Source: Leptospira wolbachii serovar Codice str. CDC
GTDB lineage: Bacteria > Spirochaetota > Leptospiria > Leptospirales > Leptospiraceae
DNA: 64,000 nt
Assembly: GCF_000332515.2 (NCBI RefSeq)
Contig: NZ_AOGZ02000014.1
Coordinates: 2,434,001-2,498,000, forward strand
Direction of reading: 5' to 3'
The notes under the pieces: generated by a model
Databases searched by the model: none
Told to the model about the DNA's origin: nothing
The model's input: the letters and a program-made list of their open reading frames with translations, nothing else
Program-made: the position numbers and the translations under genes
Shown here: positions 8,715 to 18,069 of the stretch, one piece after another
Numbering within the stretch: position 1 is the stretch's first letter
Layout: each line of letters begins with the position of its first letter

Positions 8715-9908
8715 ATGAACAATAACATAAATGAAACTTCCCAAGGACCACTTGCTGGTGTGAAAGTAGTCGACTTATCTTTACTCCTACCAGGCCCACT
8801 TTGTTCGCAGCACTTAGCGGACATGGGAGCCGAAGTCATTAAAATTGAAAACCCAAGAGCTTATGATGGTTCTCGCGCGATGTTCAAAGGAAAAACAGGA
8901 TATCCTGCATTGTTTATGATGTTGAATCGAAACAAAAAAGCGATCACACTGAACTTAAAAAGAGAATCTGCAAAAGAAATTCTCTTTAAACTTCTGGAAG
9001 ATGCTGACATTTTACTCGAAGGTTTTCGGCCCGATGGAATGGATAAGATGGGAATTGGATATGATGTCTTAAAAGAAAAATTCCCTCGTTTGATTTACTG
9101 TGGAATTTCTGGGTATGGAACTTCGGGTAAGTACGTAGACTTCGCGGGACATGATTTAAACTACCTTGCGATCTCGGGAGTTCTGGATCAAACAGGAAAG
9201 CCTCCAAGGCCAGCTGGTTTCCAATTGGCCGATGTAGGTGGAGGAACACTTACGGCCCTTTCTGCCATCCTTGCGGCCCTTTACTATCGAGAAAAAACAG
9301 GCAAAGGGCAACGGATAGATATCTCTATGACAGATGCTTCTCTCCAATTTCTTTCGTTATACGGTGGAATTTTGTCAGCCTCTGAAACTTCTCCAGAAGC
9401 TGGGAATGATATTCTCTCTGGTAAATTACCAAATTATAATGTATATGAAACCAAAGAAGGAAGGTATGTGGCTCTCGGGGCTTTGGAAGATATGTTCTTT
9501 CAAACTTTTTTACGAGCTGCAGGAATGGAGAACCTTACCAAAGACCATCCGATGAACGAAGAAAATATTCCTGTCATTAAACAAAAGTTAACTGATTATT
9601 TTAAATCCAAAACGTATGCCGATTTACAACCCATCTTTGATAATACAGATGCTTGTCTTTCCCCTATCTTGAATATGAAAGAAGTAGCGCAAGACCCACA
9701 TATGAAAGATAGAGGGATGGTAATCGAAAGAAACCATCCCAAATACGGCCCTATCCTCCAGTTTGGTTCTCCTTTCCATTTTTCTGAAACTCCTTTTGCC
9801 TACAGAAATGATCCGCCGGAACACGGGGAACATACTGAGGAGATTTTGGGCGGTTTGGGCTATCCAAAAGAAAAAATTGCGGAGTTTAAAAAAGACCGGG
9901 TGATTTAA
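8715..9908 (+). CDS. Class III CoA transferase (CaiB/BaiF), alpha-methylacyl-CoA racemase-like
   Basis: A 397-residue family III CoA transferase or racemase of usual length. The N-terminal GVKVVDLSLLLPGPLCSQ and LADMGAEVIKIE blocks form the CoA-binding Rossmann-like part. The AGHDLNYLAISG block resembles the active-site His region of alpha-methylacyl-CoA racemase, and a GEHTEEIL motif closes the chain. It moves CoA between carboxylic acids or epimerises 2-methylacyl-CoA; the GHD-N-Y pattern favours the racemase side. It stands alone between the repeat lipoprotein and the nuclease pair. Specificity is not decidable here. Confidence 0.85.
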   Translation: MNNNINETSQGPLAGVKVVDLSLLLPGPLCSQHLADMGAEVIKIENPRAYDGSRAMFKGKTGYPALFMMLNRNKKAITLNLKRESAKEILFKLLEDADILLEGFRPDGMDKMGIGYDVLKEKFPRLIYCGISGYGTSGKYVDFAGHDLNYLAISGVLDQTGKPPRPAGFQLADVGGGTLTALSAILAALYYREKTGKGQRIDISMTDASLQFLSLYGGILSASETSPEAGNDILSGKLPNYNVYETKEGRYVALGALEDMFFQTFLRAAGMENLTKDHPMNEENIPVIKQKLTDYFKSKTYADLQPIFDNTDACLSPILNMKEVAQDPHMKDRGMVIERNHPKYGPILQFGSPFHFSETPFAYRNDPPEHGEHTEEILGGLGYPKEKIAEFKKDRVI

Positions 9909-9949
9909 CCGCTCCTTGCTTTTTTTTCGTAATTTCTTTAATTTGTCCC

Positions 9950-9972
9950 AGGGGGGAGGTAAACTCTCCCCT
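9950..9972 (+). promoter_or_regulatory. Hairpin just upstream of the yhaO-like start
   Basis: AGGGGGGAG (9950-9958) pairs with CTCTCCCCT (9964-9972) around the 5-base loop GTAAA, giving a 9-bp stem with one G-T wobble. It ends 11 bases before the ATG at 9984 and is not followed by a T-run, so it is a poor terminator. It buries the only Shine-Dalgarno-like GGAGG nearby and could limit translation of the downstream pair. Confidence 0.4.
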
Positions 9973-9983
9973 AATCATACAAT

Positions 9984-11075
9984 ATGAAGTTATTACAAGT
10001 TTCTGACCTCCACCTTTCCCAAAGTTCCAAAGATGAAAAAAACTATTCCTTAGCTGTTCTCAGCGAAATTTTTGAAACAGCAGAACAATCAAAATGCGAT
10101 CGTATTCTATTTTGTGGGGATCTTTTTAATACCTTCCCTGATCTGGAGGGGCTTCGGTCGGAGTTCTTAAAAGTAGTTTCTTCCTATTCAGGTCTTGTGT
10201 ATTTCCTTCCAGGAAACCATGAAATTCTAGAGAAAAAAGGAAATAGCAACCGTTATGTGGATTATGATTGGTCCTCAAAGGTAAAGGTTCTCGACGAAAT
10301 ACCTTATTCTTTATTTGAGGATAAAGGAATCGAATTTTTATCCATCCCTCACCAAGAAAACTATTCTGGTTTGTTGTTATCTCCTCCACCTCCCAAACAA
10401 ACCAAACTTCGGATTGGCCTTGCTCATGGAACTGTTCCCGGAATGAGTTTTACAGGTCTTAGTGAGGAAGAAGAGGAAGGCGGGTCGTATCTTGATCCCC
10501 ACCTCATCCAAAACTTAGGTTTAGATTATCTTGCGATTGGACACCTCCACCGAGCTCGTATGGGAACTGTTGGGAACTGTAGCGTTGGTTATGCGGGTTC
10601 CTCTCGTGTTTGGAGAAAAGGAGAGTCCGGGCCCAGGGGTGGAATTTTTATCCATATCGATGGATCTAAAGTTCGGACAGAACCTGTATATTGGAAAGAG
10701 GCTGGTGAGTACAGAGAGATTTTAGTTTCTTTGGATACCGAAGGGAAACCAGAAGAGAGTGTCGAAACTTATTTACGAGGAACCAGTCCCAAGGATTGGA
10801 TTGTGTTTCGTTTTGTGGGATATGTGGACTCGATGACAGAAAAACAAAAATTTCAAGAATCTGTTCTTCGGGATTGGAAATCGAAGTTTCGTATTTTGGA
10901 ATTTGATCCAGATGAATCCCAAATCGCTGTGATTCAACATTTGTCTGAGAATGAATTTGTGAAACAATTCCTAGACAAAATGAATGAAAGAAAAGCACAA
11001 ATGGATCCTTCACTTTGGAGACACACAAGGGTCACTGGCATTCGATTGATTTTAGAAGGAAAGAAAAACCGATGA
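9984..11075 (+). CDS. Metallophosphoesterase nuclease, YhaO/SbcD-like
   Basis: A 363-residue protein with all calcineurin-like phosphoesterase blocks in order: QVSDLHLS near the start, GDLFN, PGNHE, LAHGT and GHLHR. The family includes SbcD/Mre11 and YhaO DNA exonucleases that use two metal ions. The stop overlaps the start of the SMC-like ATPase in an ATGA, so the two are translationally coupled and almost certainly form one nuclease-ATPase complex. Because the partner has a membrane segment in place of a zinc hook, the YhaO assignment is preferred over SbcD. The role in DNA end processing is inferred from the family. Confidence 0.85.
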   Translation: MKLLQVSDLHLSQSSKDEKNYSLAVLSEIFETAEQSKCDRILFCGDLFNTFPDLEGLRSEFLKVVSSYSGLVYFLPGNHEILEKKGNSNRYVDYDWSSKVKVLDEIPYSLFEDKGIEFLSIPHQENYSGLLLSPPPPKQTKLRIGLAHGTVPGMSFTGLSEEEEEGGSYLDPHLIQNLGLDYLAIGHLHRARMGTVGNCSVGYAGSSRVWRKGESGPRGGIFIHIDGSKVRTEPVYWKEAGEYREILVSLDTEGKPEESVETYLRGTSPKDWIVFRFVGYVDSMTEKQKFQESVLRDWKSKFRILEFDPDESQIAVIQHLSENEFVKQFLDKMNERKAQMDPSLWRHTRVTGIRLILEGKKNR

Positions 11076-13381
11076 AATTAAAATTAGAAAACTTCGGTAT
11101 CTTTTCCAAAAAAGAATTTTCTATCGGAAAAGTGACTGTATTTACAGGTCCCAATGAATCAGGAAAAACAACCATCCTGGATGCTTTTGTATCGGCTCTT
11201 GTGAAAGTAGTGGGAAGTACAAAGTATGGAGCTTTGCTTAACGCCCGTTATAAGCCAGAACGAATTTCTGATTTAGGAATTACTAAACTTTCGATTTCTC
11301 AAAATTTATATTTAAATTCTCTTGTGATCCGCGAAGGGAATATGGATGTGGGTTCCGAAAAGGAACTCGTATCTACCATCGAACAGACAATATTCGATAG
11401 TGGATACAATCCTTCTCAGCTGAAAGAACAAGTAGAACAGCTTTCTGCCAAATCGGGAACAAGAAAATCTGCCAAAGAATGGATTTTGGCTTTGTCTGAG
11501 TTGGAGTCCGCTAAACAAAGGTTTGACGCCTCGGAATTGTCCTTAAATAAGATTTCTTCTCAATTTGCTGACCTTCCCGTTTGGGAAACCGAACGCCAAA
11601 AATTAAAAGAAACTTTGGAATCTACCCTACTAGAGAAATCCAATCAACAAATGGCATTTGGCGAATACAAAGAAACCGAAGAACATAGTGAAGTGGATCG
11701 TGTCTACGGCCAATTATTACAATGGGAAACACTGGAAACACAATCGAAACAAGAGGAAAAGATTTTAAAATCTGACTGGGATAAAAAAGGAAAAACCCTC
11801 GATGGAGAAATTAAATCTTTAGAACAAAAACTTTCTCTTTCTAAAGAAAGAATACAAACTTTAGATTCAAAATGGGAATTGTCAAAAGGACAAAAGTCGG
11901 TTGTGGAACAAAAATCCAAAAAACTAGAATCGTATTTTGATTTTTTTGAAACTTGGAAACAAACGATACGCAGATTCCAAGAAGAATCTCCTGTAATTCA
12001 AAAAACAGTTTGGAATCCATTATACAGAAATTTGGCGGGAGGCTCCGGGCTTTTAGGAATTTTTTCTCTTATTTTTTCTTTATTCTCTGACTTTGGTGTA
12101 TGGGTTTATTTATTACCCGCGATACTTTTTGGTTCATTATTCTATTTTGTTTTTCGTGCCAAGGAGATCCAACTCGAAAGAGATGAACCGAAATGGAATG
12201 AAATAATTCGCCGAATCACTTCTGAGATGGAAACCAAAACATTAGGGGAGTGGAAACCGGATTCTCCCAGTATGGAGTCATTATCTCTTACCTTCCAAAG
12301 ATTTGATAGAGAATACACAAAACAAAAACTTGAATCAGAAAGTATCCTGACAGCGATGGCGAGCCTAGAAGAAGAGGTCACGCGGCTTCGAGCAGAAGAT
12401 AAAAAAACGAATGAAGTTCTTTCTGAAAAAGAAAAGGAGCTAACGACTATTTGGCGAGAAGCGGGAGTCCATTCTCTTTCAGAACTTTCGGAGTTTTTTG
12501 TTCAAATTCGATTGAAACAAGAAAAATTACATACCTTGGTCGAATCTTTAAAATTAGAATCAAAAAAATGGGGAACTAGTGATTTAGGAGAGTTGAAACT
12601 CAAACTAAAAGACAAACTTATTGACTTAGAAAAAAAAGGTGTTCCTAAAACCTTTTCCTCTGAAGACAGAGCCACCAAACAAAGATTAGAGAACAATATC
12701 CAAGTCCTTTCCGATAAAATTCGCGATTTAGAACGTAACTTAATGGAGTTAGAAAAGAAATTAGATACAGGAAAGGCCGTTCTGGAATCGCAAATGGTTC
12801 CTGCACAAAAAAACTGGGAACTAACCAAACGTGATTTGGAAACAAAAGAAAAATGGAAAAACGATTTGGAAAGAAACTTCCAGGCCTTGGAAGTATTGGG
12901 GGAAATCTTTTCTGAGATGCAAGTGGAAAGTTCGGACAAAATGTCCTCTCTTGTTAAGTCCTTACAAATACGAATGGATGCGCTTAGAGGTTCTCTTCCC
13001 GCAAAACAAATCCAGTGGAATGGGTTTTCGGATAAAATTCAGGTCACAACTGATTCTTCTAAAGAAAGTTTGGTTTTTGACAATCTATCCACAGGAACCA
13101 AAGAACAAATTTCTTTTGTATTGCGTTTGGAATATGCGTTTCGGATTGGCAAACAATTTAGCTTACCCTACCTTTTGTTAGATGAACCATTCCGTCATAT
13201 GGATGTAAGTCGACGAGATTCTGCTTTGGCCTATACATTGCAATGTGTTGCCAGTGCAGAAGAAGATTGGAGAGTTGTGTTTTTTAGTTTTGATGGGGAA
13301 CTTGTTTCCAAAATCAAAGAATTGGCAGCGGGACTCAACCTCCCCTGCCAAATCCATGAATTGACTAAACCAGTTTCTTAG
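11072..13381 (+). CDS. SMC-like ATPase with membrane-inserted hinge, YhaN-like
   Basis: The start is the ATG at 11072, which overlaps the upstream stop as ATGA, giving 769 residues. Walker A is GPNESGKTT (about residues 26-34), the ABC signature is [10 protein letters not shown] (about 670), and Walker B is LLLDEP followed by a FRHMD D-loop (about 700). Between the ATPase halves lie long Glu/Lys-rich coiled coils. Where SbcC or Rad50 has a CxxC zinc hook, this protein has two hydrophobic helices at about residues 323-362 and no CxxC. That matches Bacillus YhaN, a membrane-associated relative. The 3' end overlaps the convergent tpx gene by 17 bases. Confidence 0.85.
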   Translation: MKLKLENFGIFSKKEFSIGKVTVFTGPNESGKTTILDAFVSALVKVVGSTKYGALLNARYKPERISDLGITKLSISQNLYLNSLVIREGNMDVGSEKELVSTIEQTIFDSGYNPSQLKEQVEQLSAKSGTRKSAKEWILALSELESAKQRFDASELSLNKISSQFADLPVWETERQKLKETLESTLLEKSNQQMAFGEYKETEEHSEVDRVYGQLLQWETLETQSKQEEKILKSDWDKKGKTLDGEIKSLEQKLSLSKERIQTLDSKWELSKGQKSVVEQKSKKLESYFDFFETWKQTIRRFQEESPVIQKTVWNPLYRNLAGGSGLLGIFSLIFSLFSDFGVWVYLLPAILFGSLFYFVFRAKEIQLERDEPKWNEIIRRITSEMETKTLGEWKPDSPSMESLSLTFQRFDREYTKQKLESESILTAMASLEEEVTRLRAEDKKTNEVLSEKEKELTTIWREAGVHSLSELSEFFVQIRLKQEKLHTLVESLKLESKKWGTSDLGELKLKLKDKLIDLEKKGVPKTFSSEDRATKQRLENNIQVLSDKIRDLERNLMELEKKLDTGKAVLESQMVPAQKNWELTKRDLETKEKWKNDLERNFQALEVLGEIFSEMQVESSDKMSSLVKSLQIRMDALRGSLPAKQIQWNGFSDKIQVTTDSSKESLVFDNLSTGTKEQISFVLRLEYAFRIGKQFSLPYLLLDEPFRHMDVSRRDSALAYTLQCVASAEEDWRVVFFSFDGELVSKIKELAAGLNLPCQIHELTKPVS

Positions 13382-13880
13382 CTTCCGCAAGAACTGTATC
13401 ATAATTAGGTTCACTTCCTATTTCTGGTACTAGTTCTGTATAACGAATGATATCGTCTTTATCAACAACGAAAACTGCTCTAGCGGAAAGCCCAGCCAGT
13501 GGACCGGCAGCGATATGAGTTCCGTAATTTTTGGAAAAAGAAAAATCTTTGAACTGAGATCCCGTAATCAAATTTTCGGAATCGATTCCTTCTGTAGAAC
13601 AAAATCGTTTCATCGCAAAAGGTAAGTCACCAGAGATAATGAGAGTAGTGATTCCATTTTCTTTGGCGGCCCTTTCATTAAACTTTTTAGTTTCCAAGGC
13701 ACAAACGGCTGTATCCAAACTGGGAACGGCTACTAGAATTTTTACTTTACCCGCTAGGTCTTTTAGTGTAAGATCACCTAAATCTTGTTTTGCGACGCGG
13801 AAGTCGGGGGCTTTGTCCCCTGGTTTGGGAAGGTTTCCTTCGAGTGGAACGGGATTTCCTTTGAGTGTGACTTGTGCCAT
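13365..13880 (-). CDS. tpx: Thiol peroxidase, atypical 2-Cys peroxiredoxin
   Basis: A 171-residue protein of the usual Tpx length. The peroxidatic Cys60 lies in [11 protein letters not shown] and the resolving Cys94 in KRFCSTEG, the spacing typical of Tpx. It reduces hydrogen peroxide and alkyl hydroperoxides using thioredoxin. The start is well defined by an AAAGGAGAT Shine-Dalgarno before the ATG. It has no export signal and acts in the cytoplasm. It is convergent with the YhaN-like gene. Confidence 0.96.
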   Translation of the reverse strand: MAQVTLKGNPVPLEGNLPKPGDKAPDFRVAKQDLGDLTLKDLAGKVKILVAVPSLDTAVCALETKKFNERAAKENGITTLIISGDLPFAMKRFCSTEGIDSENLITGSQFKDFSFSKNYGTHIAAGPLAGLSARAVFVVDKDDIIRYTELVPEIGSEPNYDTVLAEAKKLV

Positions 13881-13916
13881 TGTTATCTCCTTTGTATTTA
13901 GACTAATTCTAGCCTT

Positions 13917-15050
13917 TCATTGATTGGATTCTTCGGGAAGGATTTTTTCCATCCATTGTAAGGATTCTGCAAGTTCCCCTTTCCCTATGGTTCCGCTTAA
14001 AATCTTCACTCGGTCAAGAAGCCAGGTCGGTGAGAGATCCGTGATGTCTCGAAACGCCTCCAATTCTTCTTTGTTTAAAGTTCCATCGAAGGAGGAACAA
14101 AGGGCAAAGATAGCAATGGGCCATTTACGTTCCTCTACTTTGAGATTTTGGAAGGAATGGACAAACTCGGCCCAATCATCTAGGTTTTTGAGTTTGTCTC
14201 TTTCGGGCAAAAGTCCAATGAGTCCAAAAAGCAAATATTCAAAGTTAGGGTGAAATGTTTTTGTAAAAACAATAGAGAGTGCCACTGCTCTTACAGAAGA
14301 TTCTATAAATGTATTACTTCTCCCTTTGGATTTGATTTTCAATAACATAGCGTCGGACAACTTTCTTGTAATGATTCGTTTGCGTAGTTCATACAAAATC
14401 ATATAGGTGGTGACACTGTCCCAAATTCCCGTAACGGGTCCGGAAATGTATTCAATTAAAAACCGAAGTCCCGTCCTACCTAGAAAAACCTTTAACAAAA
14501 GTTTTGCGAAAATATTAGAAAGAAAAACTTTGCTTTTATACAAAGTAGTGCGAAAGAATAAAGCCCTTTCATTTAGGTGTTTGTAAGGATCTATTCCATA
14601 CAAACGGATCCTTGGGTCAGGAATTTCTAAAACCAAACGTGCCATCATTCCCGGAATGGGAGTGATAAGTTCTGGTTCTTCGGCAAGTTCAATGTCTGCA
14701 TACTTTGCCATCCGAAAGGACAGATAAAATCCCAATCGAAAGAGGAGATAAAATTCAAGGATAGTCGCAAGAGCCAAAAGGAAAACAAATCCTAAAACTG
14801 CCGAATAGGAGAGGGAGTCTAGGGGCCAAAACGAAAGCGGGGGAAGGTAAGTGCAAAGATAAACAAAGGTTATGGACGGTAAAAACCCAATCCAAAAAGA
14901 CCAAAAAAAACCCGAAAGGAGGAGCTTTCTTGAATGGTAGGCGAAACTTTTCCCAGAATCCTCGAGTTTCCCCGAATGGGAGTTGATAGAGATAAGAACG
15001 CGGCGACCCCACTGTTCTAGAAAACCTGGTTTGTAACGTTCTGTACTCAA
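13917..15050 (-). CDS. Conserved-looking membrane protein of unknown function
   Basis: I do not recognise this 377-residue protein. Two strongly hydrophobic segments lie at about residues 48-75 and 83-112 after a basic N-terminus. The rest is mostly helical, including an amphipathic region with FLGRTGLRFLIEYISGPVTG and a C-terminal SFDGTLNKEEL that loosely recalls a degenerate EF-hand or TerB-like helical domain. Codon use and an uninterrupted frame support a real gene. It lies 36 bases downstream of tpx on the same strand and may be co-transcribed with it. No catalytic motif is visible. Confidence 0.7.
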   Translation of the reverse strand: MSTERYKPGFLEQWGRRVLISINSHSGKLEDSGKSFAYHSRKLLLSGFFWSFWIGFLPSITFVYLCTYLPPLSFWPLDSLSYSAVLGFVFLLALATILEFYLLFRLGFYLSFRMAKYADIELAEEPELITPIPGMMARLVLEIPDPRIRLYGIDPYKHLNERALFFRTTLYKSKVFLSNIFAKLLLKVFLGRTGLRFLIEYISGPVTGIWDSVTTYMILYELRKRIITRKLSDAMLLKIKSKGRSNTFIESSVRAVALSIVFTKTFHPNFEYLLFGLIGLLPERDKLKNLDDWAEFVHSFQNLKVEERKWPIAIFALCSSFDGTLNKEELEAFRDITDLSPTWLLDRVKILSGTIGKGELAESLQWMEKILPEESNQ

Positions 15051-15108
15051 TTTTTTTGCAACCGATATCCTGGTTTGGGACTCTCACTCCATGAAACAGG
15101 AATTCTCT

Positions 15109-16197
15109 ATGACGACACAAGCTGAAATCAAAACGAAAGCACCTATCGATTGGGTGACTACGATATTTTTACTCACTTCTCCCCTAGTAGGGATTTTCGG
15201 AACTCTCTACTTCTATCTTTATGATACCATCCATTTAGGCACTTGGGCCTTATTTGTGTTTTATTTTTTTGCAACGGGAATGGGAATCACTGTTGGGTAT
15301 CACAGACTTTTCTCTCATAAGGCTTATGAAGCAAAAGCTCCCATCAAACTTTGGTTACTTCTTTTTGGAGCTGCCGCTTTTCAGTCGACTGCTCTTGAAT
15401 GGAGTGAAGACCACCGTCTTCATCACAGATTTGTAGATACAGATAAAGATCCTTATTCTATCAAAAAAGGATTTTGGTTTGCTCATATTGGTTGGTTGTT
15501 TCAAAAAAGAAAGTATGTCCAACAAGGTGTACAAGATTTAGTAAACGATCCTTTGGTACTTTGGCAACATAAACATTTTTATTCCATTTCTATCTTTATG
15601 TGTTTTATCCTTCCGGGCCTTATCACTATGTTATGGGGTTCTTTTTTAGAAGGTTTTTTTGTAGCAGGGTTTCTTCGGCTTTTTGTGGTCCACCAGTTCA
15701 CATTTTTTATCAACAGTGCTTGCCATGTTTGGGGAGAAAGAACTTTTTCCAAAGAACAAACAGCTCGCGACAATTGGATCATCGCCTTTTTTACGTTTGG
15801 TGAAGGTTTTCACAACTTCCACCATGAATTTCAGTCCGACTACCGCAATGGAATTCGTTGGTTTGATTATGATCCATCCAAATGGATGATCAGAGGTCTT
15901 TCTTTTTTGGGACTTACGTATAACTTAAAAAAAGTTTCTGAGGAAAAAATCTTACAAAAAACTATGTTTTTGAAAGAAAAAGAAACCCTTCATAAGTATG
16001 CAAATGTAGGGGAAGAAAAACTCCGTCCTTGGGAAGAACAACTTGCAAGTTTGCGTGAGTCTGCCTTACAAGAATTCCAAAAATGGAAACAAGCAAAACA
16101 ATCTTCTAGCGAAAGAGAAGCGGGAGTTTTACGAAAGAACTTTGAACAAACCAAAGCCAGTTGGGAAAAACTTCTCGGTAGACCGCTTTTTTCTTAA
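15109..16197 (+). CDS. Acyl-CoA (delta-9-type) fatty acid desaturase
   Basis: The protein has the three histidine boxes of membrane desaturases in order: HRLFSH (HX4H), DHRLHH (HXXHH) and HNFHH (HXXHH), with four hydrophobic helices between them. These His residues bind the di-iron centre that inserts a double bond in acyl chains. The start at 15109 is preferred because a CAGGA lies about 8 bases before it; the ATG at 15091 has no visible Shine-Dalgarno and would add only six residues. The C-terminal 80 residues are charged and helical, longer than in a minimal desaturase. Its stop overlaps the convergent kinase gene by 4 bases. Confidence 0.9.
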   Translation: MTTQAEIKTKAPIDWVTTIFLLTSPLVGIFGTLYFYLYDTIHLGTWALFVFYFFATGMGITVGYHRLFSHKAYEAKAPIKLWLLLFGAAAFQSTALEWSEDHRLHHRFVDTDKDPYSIKKGFWFAHIGWLFQKRKYVQQGVQDLVNDPLVLWQHKHFYSISIFMCFILPGLITMLWGSFLEGFFVAGFLRLFVVHQFTFFINSACHVWGERTFSKEQTARDNWIIAFFTFGEGFHNFHHEFQSDYRNGIRWFDYDPSKWMIRGLSFLGLTYNLKKVSEEKILQKTMFLKEKETLHKYANVGEEKLRPWEEQLASLRESALQEFQKWKQAKQSSSEREAGVLRKNFEQTKASWEKLLGRPLFS

Positions 16198-18020
16198 CCT
16201 CGAATTTCCCGGAAGATTTCTTTCGGGATACTAGGAACGTCTCCCGGGCCAACTAACGGTAGATATACCATAAATAAAGTTCGCCCAGGGGCAGATTCCA
16301 CTTCAATCCTTCCTTTGTGTTTTTCGATAATCCCTTTTACAATCCCAAGACCAAGTCCTGTTCCTTCCCCTTGGTCTTTTGTGGTAAAGAAGGGATCCCA
16401 AATTTTATCTTTGATTTCTGTTGGAATCCCCGATCCATTGTCTTCAAAACTAATGAGTACATAATCTTCTCCGACTCTTCTGGAGGAGATGGTAAGTTTT
16501 GGATGTTCTATTTTTTTCATCGCATGAATGGCATTGGTGATAAGGTTTGTCCACACTTGGTTTAGTTCATCAATATTGCAACGAACCGGTGGAATGGTTC
16601 CGTACAGCCTTTCAATTTCCACTCCATGTTTGATTTGGTTTTGCATAATCACAAGAGTGTTTTCTAACCCTTCATGTAAGTCACATACAGCATAAGAAGC
16701 CTGCCCCAAATGGGAATAATATTTCAATGCTTTGACAATGCGAACAATATTACGAATGGCATATTTGATGTTCTTGATATTTCTTTGAAGGCTTAAAGTG
16801 TTCTTTAACATCTCAAAGGTTTCTTTCCCACCCGATTTCCAAATTCGAATCAGTTCCTCTTGCATATGCAATAGATGGTGATCAATTAAAAACGTGGATA
16901 AATCAGAGGCATCGTTTTCTGGAATTCCATCTTGGATGAAACGATATTTGGTTTCTTTTTTTAGTTTGAATTTGTCTTTGGGATCAATTTTTGCCGCCGG
17001 ATCTTCTTTCACAAAACTAAATAAAATGTCTAGGTAGATCGAACGAAAGTCTGGATTTTGGATGAGGTAGGTGATATCACCCAAGTGAGACAAAACAAAA
17101 ACTAAGTTTGCATCCAAGTTGTCCGCGGCTCCATTGATGACTGCTGCCGGAGTATTGATTTCATGAGCAATGCCTGCAACCATCACACCAAGCGATGCCA
17201 TTTTTTCAGACTGCACAAGATGGGCTTGGGTTTCTTCCAATTCTTTGGTTCGTTCTCTTACTTTGGCTTCCAAAGTCTCGGTTAGATTTAACAACTGTTG
17301 GTAAATCATAGAATTGGAAAGAGACATGAGAGATACTGATAGAATCTCTAAAATGATTTCAATTTCTTCTATATCGTAAATTTTTCCTTCTTTGTGTTTC
17401 CCAAGAAGGATAAAGCCAACAAGGCTTGACTTGATGGAAAGTGTGGCAACTAACTCTGATTTGGTTTCTTTGAAAAAGTCTAATGCTTGTTTGGCTATTT
17501 TTTCGTGGCTGGGAGAGGCGAACTGAAGGAAGTTTTCTTTGATATGGATGCCTTCTCGTTCTGACAACCATAACAAAAAAGGATTGAACACCGGAAGGGA
17601 GGGTAGTTCAGAAAATTTCTGCTCTCGAGATTCTAGAAACGGTCTAGGACGAAATTGTCCCTCTCTTTCGTCCCAAGTGTAGACTTGTACAAACTCTGCT
17701 GGGATCTTTGAGGCGAGAAATTGGCTAATGGTTTCGCTGATTTGGTCGGGGTCATTGAAAGAAATGAGTTCTTCTTTGAATTTTTCTAAGGCAAAAAGGT
17801 TTTGAACCAATTCATCTCTTTTTTTAGGTTTTTCTCCGCTTTGAGGTTTCGGTTTTCGGCGTAAAAAGTACAAAAGCGAAATAGTCAAAAGTCCTAAGGC
17901 ATATCCAAAAAAGGAGAAGGTTTTTGTGGAATCCGCACTGCTTAAGGTATAAGCAAAAACAAACCAGCCAAAAGAGGAAAGGATTATGATTCCAAAAGGA
18001 AAGAAAACTTGTGTTTGCAT
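16194..18020 (-). CDS. Membrane-anchored sensor histidine kinase with GAF-like domain
   Basis: A 608-residue kinase. Two N-terminal transmembrane helices (about residues 5-53) lead to a GAF-like sensor (about 75-230), a coiled coil, and a DHp domain with phosphoacceptor His286 in GIAHEINTP. The ATPase domain has the N-box TNLITNAIHAM, the G1 box EDNGSGIP and the GTGLGLGIVKGI G2 box. An unusually long stretch of about 130 residues, including a KEDPAAKIDPKDK segment, separates the H-box from the usual second DHp helix. No response regulator is adjacent, so the partner lies elsewhere. The sensed signal is unknown. Confidence 0.88.
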   Translation of the reverse strand: MQTQVFFPFGIIILSSFGWFVFAYTLSSADSTKTFSFFGYALGLLTISLLYFLRRKPKPQSGEKPKKRDELVQNLFALEKFKEELISFNDPDQISETISQFLASKIPAEFVQVYTWDEREGQFRPRPFLESREQKFSELPSLPVFNPFLLWLSEREGIHIKENFLQFASPSHEKIAKQALDFFKETKSELVATLSIKSSLVGFILLGKHKEGKIYDIEEIEIILEILSVSLMSLSNSMIYQQLLNLTETLEAKVRERTKELEETQAHLVQSEKMASLGVMVAGIAHEINTPAAVINGAADNLDANLVFVLSHLGDITYLIQNPDFRSIYLDILFSFVKEDPAAKIDPKDKFKLKKETKYRFIQDGIPENDASDLSTFLIDHHLLHMQEELIRIWKSGGKETFEMLKNTLSLQRNIKNIKYAIRNIVRIVKALKYYSHLGQASYAVCDLHEGLENTLVIMQNQIKHGVEIERLYGTIPPVRCNIDELNQVWTNLITNAIHAMKKIEHPKLTISSRRVGEDYVLISFEDNGSGIPTEIKDKIWDPFFTTKDQGEGTGLGLGIVKGIIEKHKGRIEVESAPGRTLFMVYLPLVGPGDVPSIPKEIFREIRG

Positions 18021-18069
18021 GTCATCTATATAGAATGTAAGAACTAGATTATTTTAATGAAGAATCCAC

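Noticed and set aside
9984..13381. Calling the nuclease-ATPase pair sbcD-sbcC
   Set aside because: The ATPase lacks the CxxC zinc hook and has membrane helices instead, which fits YhaO/YhaN better.
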